From an uncultured Coprococcus sp. (lineage in GTDB: Bacteria; Bacillota; Clostridia; Lachnospirales; Lachnospiraceae), in NCBI GenBank assembly GCA_900548215.1, contig URJI01000122.1:1-6184 (forward strand): DNA of 6,184 bases. Reading direction: 5' to 3'. The position numbers were made by a program, and so were the translations under genes. Shown here one piece after another: positions 5,956 to 6,184 of this stretch; the stretch's first letter is position 1, and every line of letters starts with the position of its first letter. The notes under the pieces are model-generated. The model ran no database searches and had not been told where the DNA came from. It saw nothing but the letters and a program-made list of their open reading frames with translations.

Positions 5956-6184
5956 TTAATTGGCTGTAGCTTGGAACTCGCTGACCTCATCCTGGCAGTC
6001 CGTCATAGTGCGCTCAATGGACTTAAGTGATTCATTTGTCTGAGCCACGGATTCGCTGACCTCATCCTGGCAGTCTGTCATAGTGCGTTCGATGGACTTA
6101 AGCGATTCTTTTGTCTGAGCTATGTCAGCTGGATTGTAGCTGACCATCTCGTCATCTTGCCCGTCTATGGATTTGGAGTATTTG
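5956..6184 (-). CDS. C-terminal part of a tandem 25-residue repeat, coiled-coil-like protein (5' end outside window)
   Basis: The minus-strand frame is open to the window edge and ends at TAA 5956-5958. An ATG exists at 6147, but the frame is open above it and no ribosome site was seen, so I read this as the 3' end of a longer gene. The protein has three 25-residue units, each bounded by 'ESLKS': one divergent (I-D-G-Q-D-D-E-M-V-S-Y...), one full (I-E-R-T-M-T-D-C-Q-D-E-V-S-E...), and one ending early at F-Q-A-T-A-N. Hydrophobic residues at unit positions 1, 5, 8, 12, 16, 19 and 23 give steps of 4, 3, 4, 4, 3, 4 and 3, that is two heptads plus one 11-residue unit, as in coiled coils. The units are acidic and polar with one Cys. 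I do not recognise the family. It converges on the transporter and shares its terminator. Confidence 0.6.
   Translation of the reverse strand, partial: KYSKSIDGQDDEMVSYNPADIAQTKESLKSIERTMTDCQDEVSESVAQTNESLKSIERTMTDCQDEVSEFQATAN
5979..6128 (-). repeat. Two adjacent 75-bp direct repeats inside the repeat-protein gene
   Basis: Units at 5979-6053 and 6054-6128 are exactly 75 bp (25 codons) apart. Over the first 67 bases only five differences are seen by eye; the last eight bases diverge where the second unit merges with the older, divergent repeat. At least one difference changes an amino acid (Asn/Lys before E-S-L-K-S). The close match points to recent duplication or copy-number change by slippage or unequal recombination. 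Confidence 0.9.

Noticed and set aside
5979..6128. CRISPR array
   Set aside because: The two repeated units are directly adjacent with no spacers, keep a 25-codon frame and encode a repeat protein.

Overview
The window looks like a chromosomal accessory segment from a low-to-moderate GC Firmicute, most probably a gut Clostridium-like or Lachnospiraceae organism. This rests on the strong AGGAGG-type ribosome sites, AT-leaning codon use, and the gene families present: small GNAT acetyltransferases, a GyrI-like domain, an XRE regulator with membrane and zinc-ribbon tail, an ACT protein, SMI1/KNR4-like and DUF1835 proteins, and a short bacterial NSS transporter. Assignment below family level is not possible from this sequence alone.

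Positions 1-1212 hold the 3' end of one GNAT acetyltransferase, a decayed central fragment of a GyrI-like small-molecule-binding protein (both ends missing), a complete second GNAT acetyltransferase, and a 74-codon ORF. The start of that ORF resembles the C-terminal part of the SMI1/KNR4-like protein found 1.8 kb downstream, so it is probably also a remnant. Positions 1214-1294 form a palindromic, potentially switchable secondary structure just before the next gene.

Positions 1330-4264 are a run of plus-strand genes: an XRE regulator with two membrane helices and a C-terminal zinc ribbon; an ACT-domain protein interrupted by an in-frame TAG, with the missing end of the domain still readable downstream; a SMI1/KNR4 (SUKH)-like protein; a DUF1835/DUF3658-type protein; and a small unrecognised protein. 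The XRE and ACT genes are 15 bp apart, and the SUKH-like and DUF1835 genes 10 bp apart, which suggests two co-transcribed pairs. No toxin, nuclease or transposase gene is visible.

Positions 4449-5825 encode an intact 458-residue sodium-coupled amino-acid transporter of the NSS/SNF family, closed by a strong hairpin terminator that can serve both strands. Beyond it, on the minus strand and running off the window, is the C-terminal end of a protein built from 25-residue, coiled-coil-like tandem repeats. Its stop codon falls where the repeat unit has a glutamate codon, and a readable tail follows.

The main theme is gene decay and reshuffling in a small accessory region: a GyrI fragment, a SUKH-like fragment, and two stop codons at positions expected to be glutamate. 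I see no convincing new multi-gene system. The repeat protein, the ACT stop codon and the palindrome at 1214-1294 most deserve a check.
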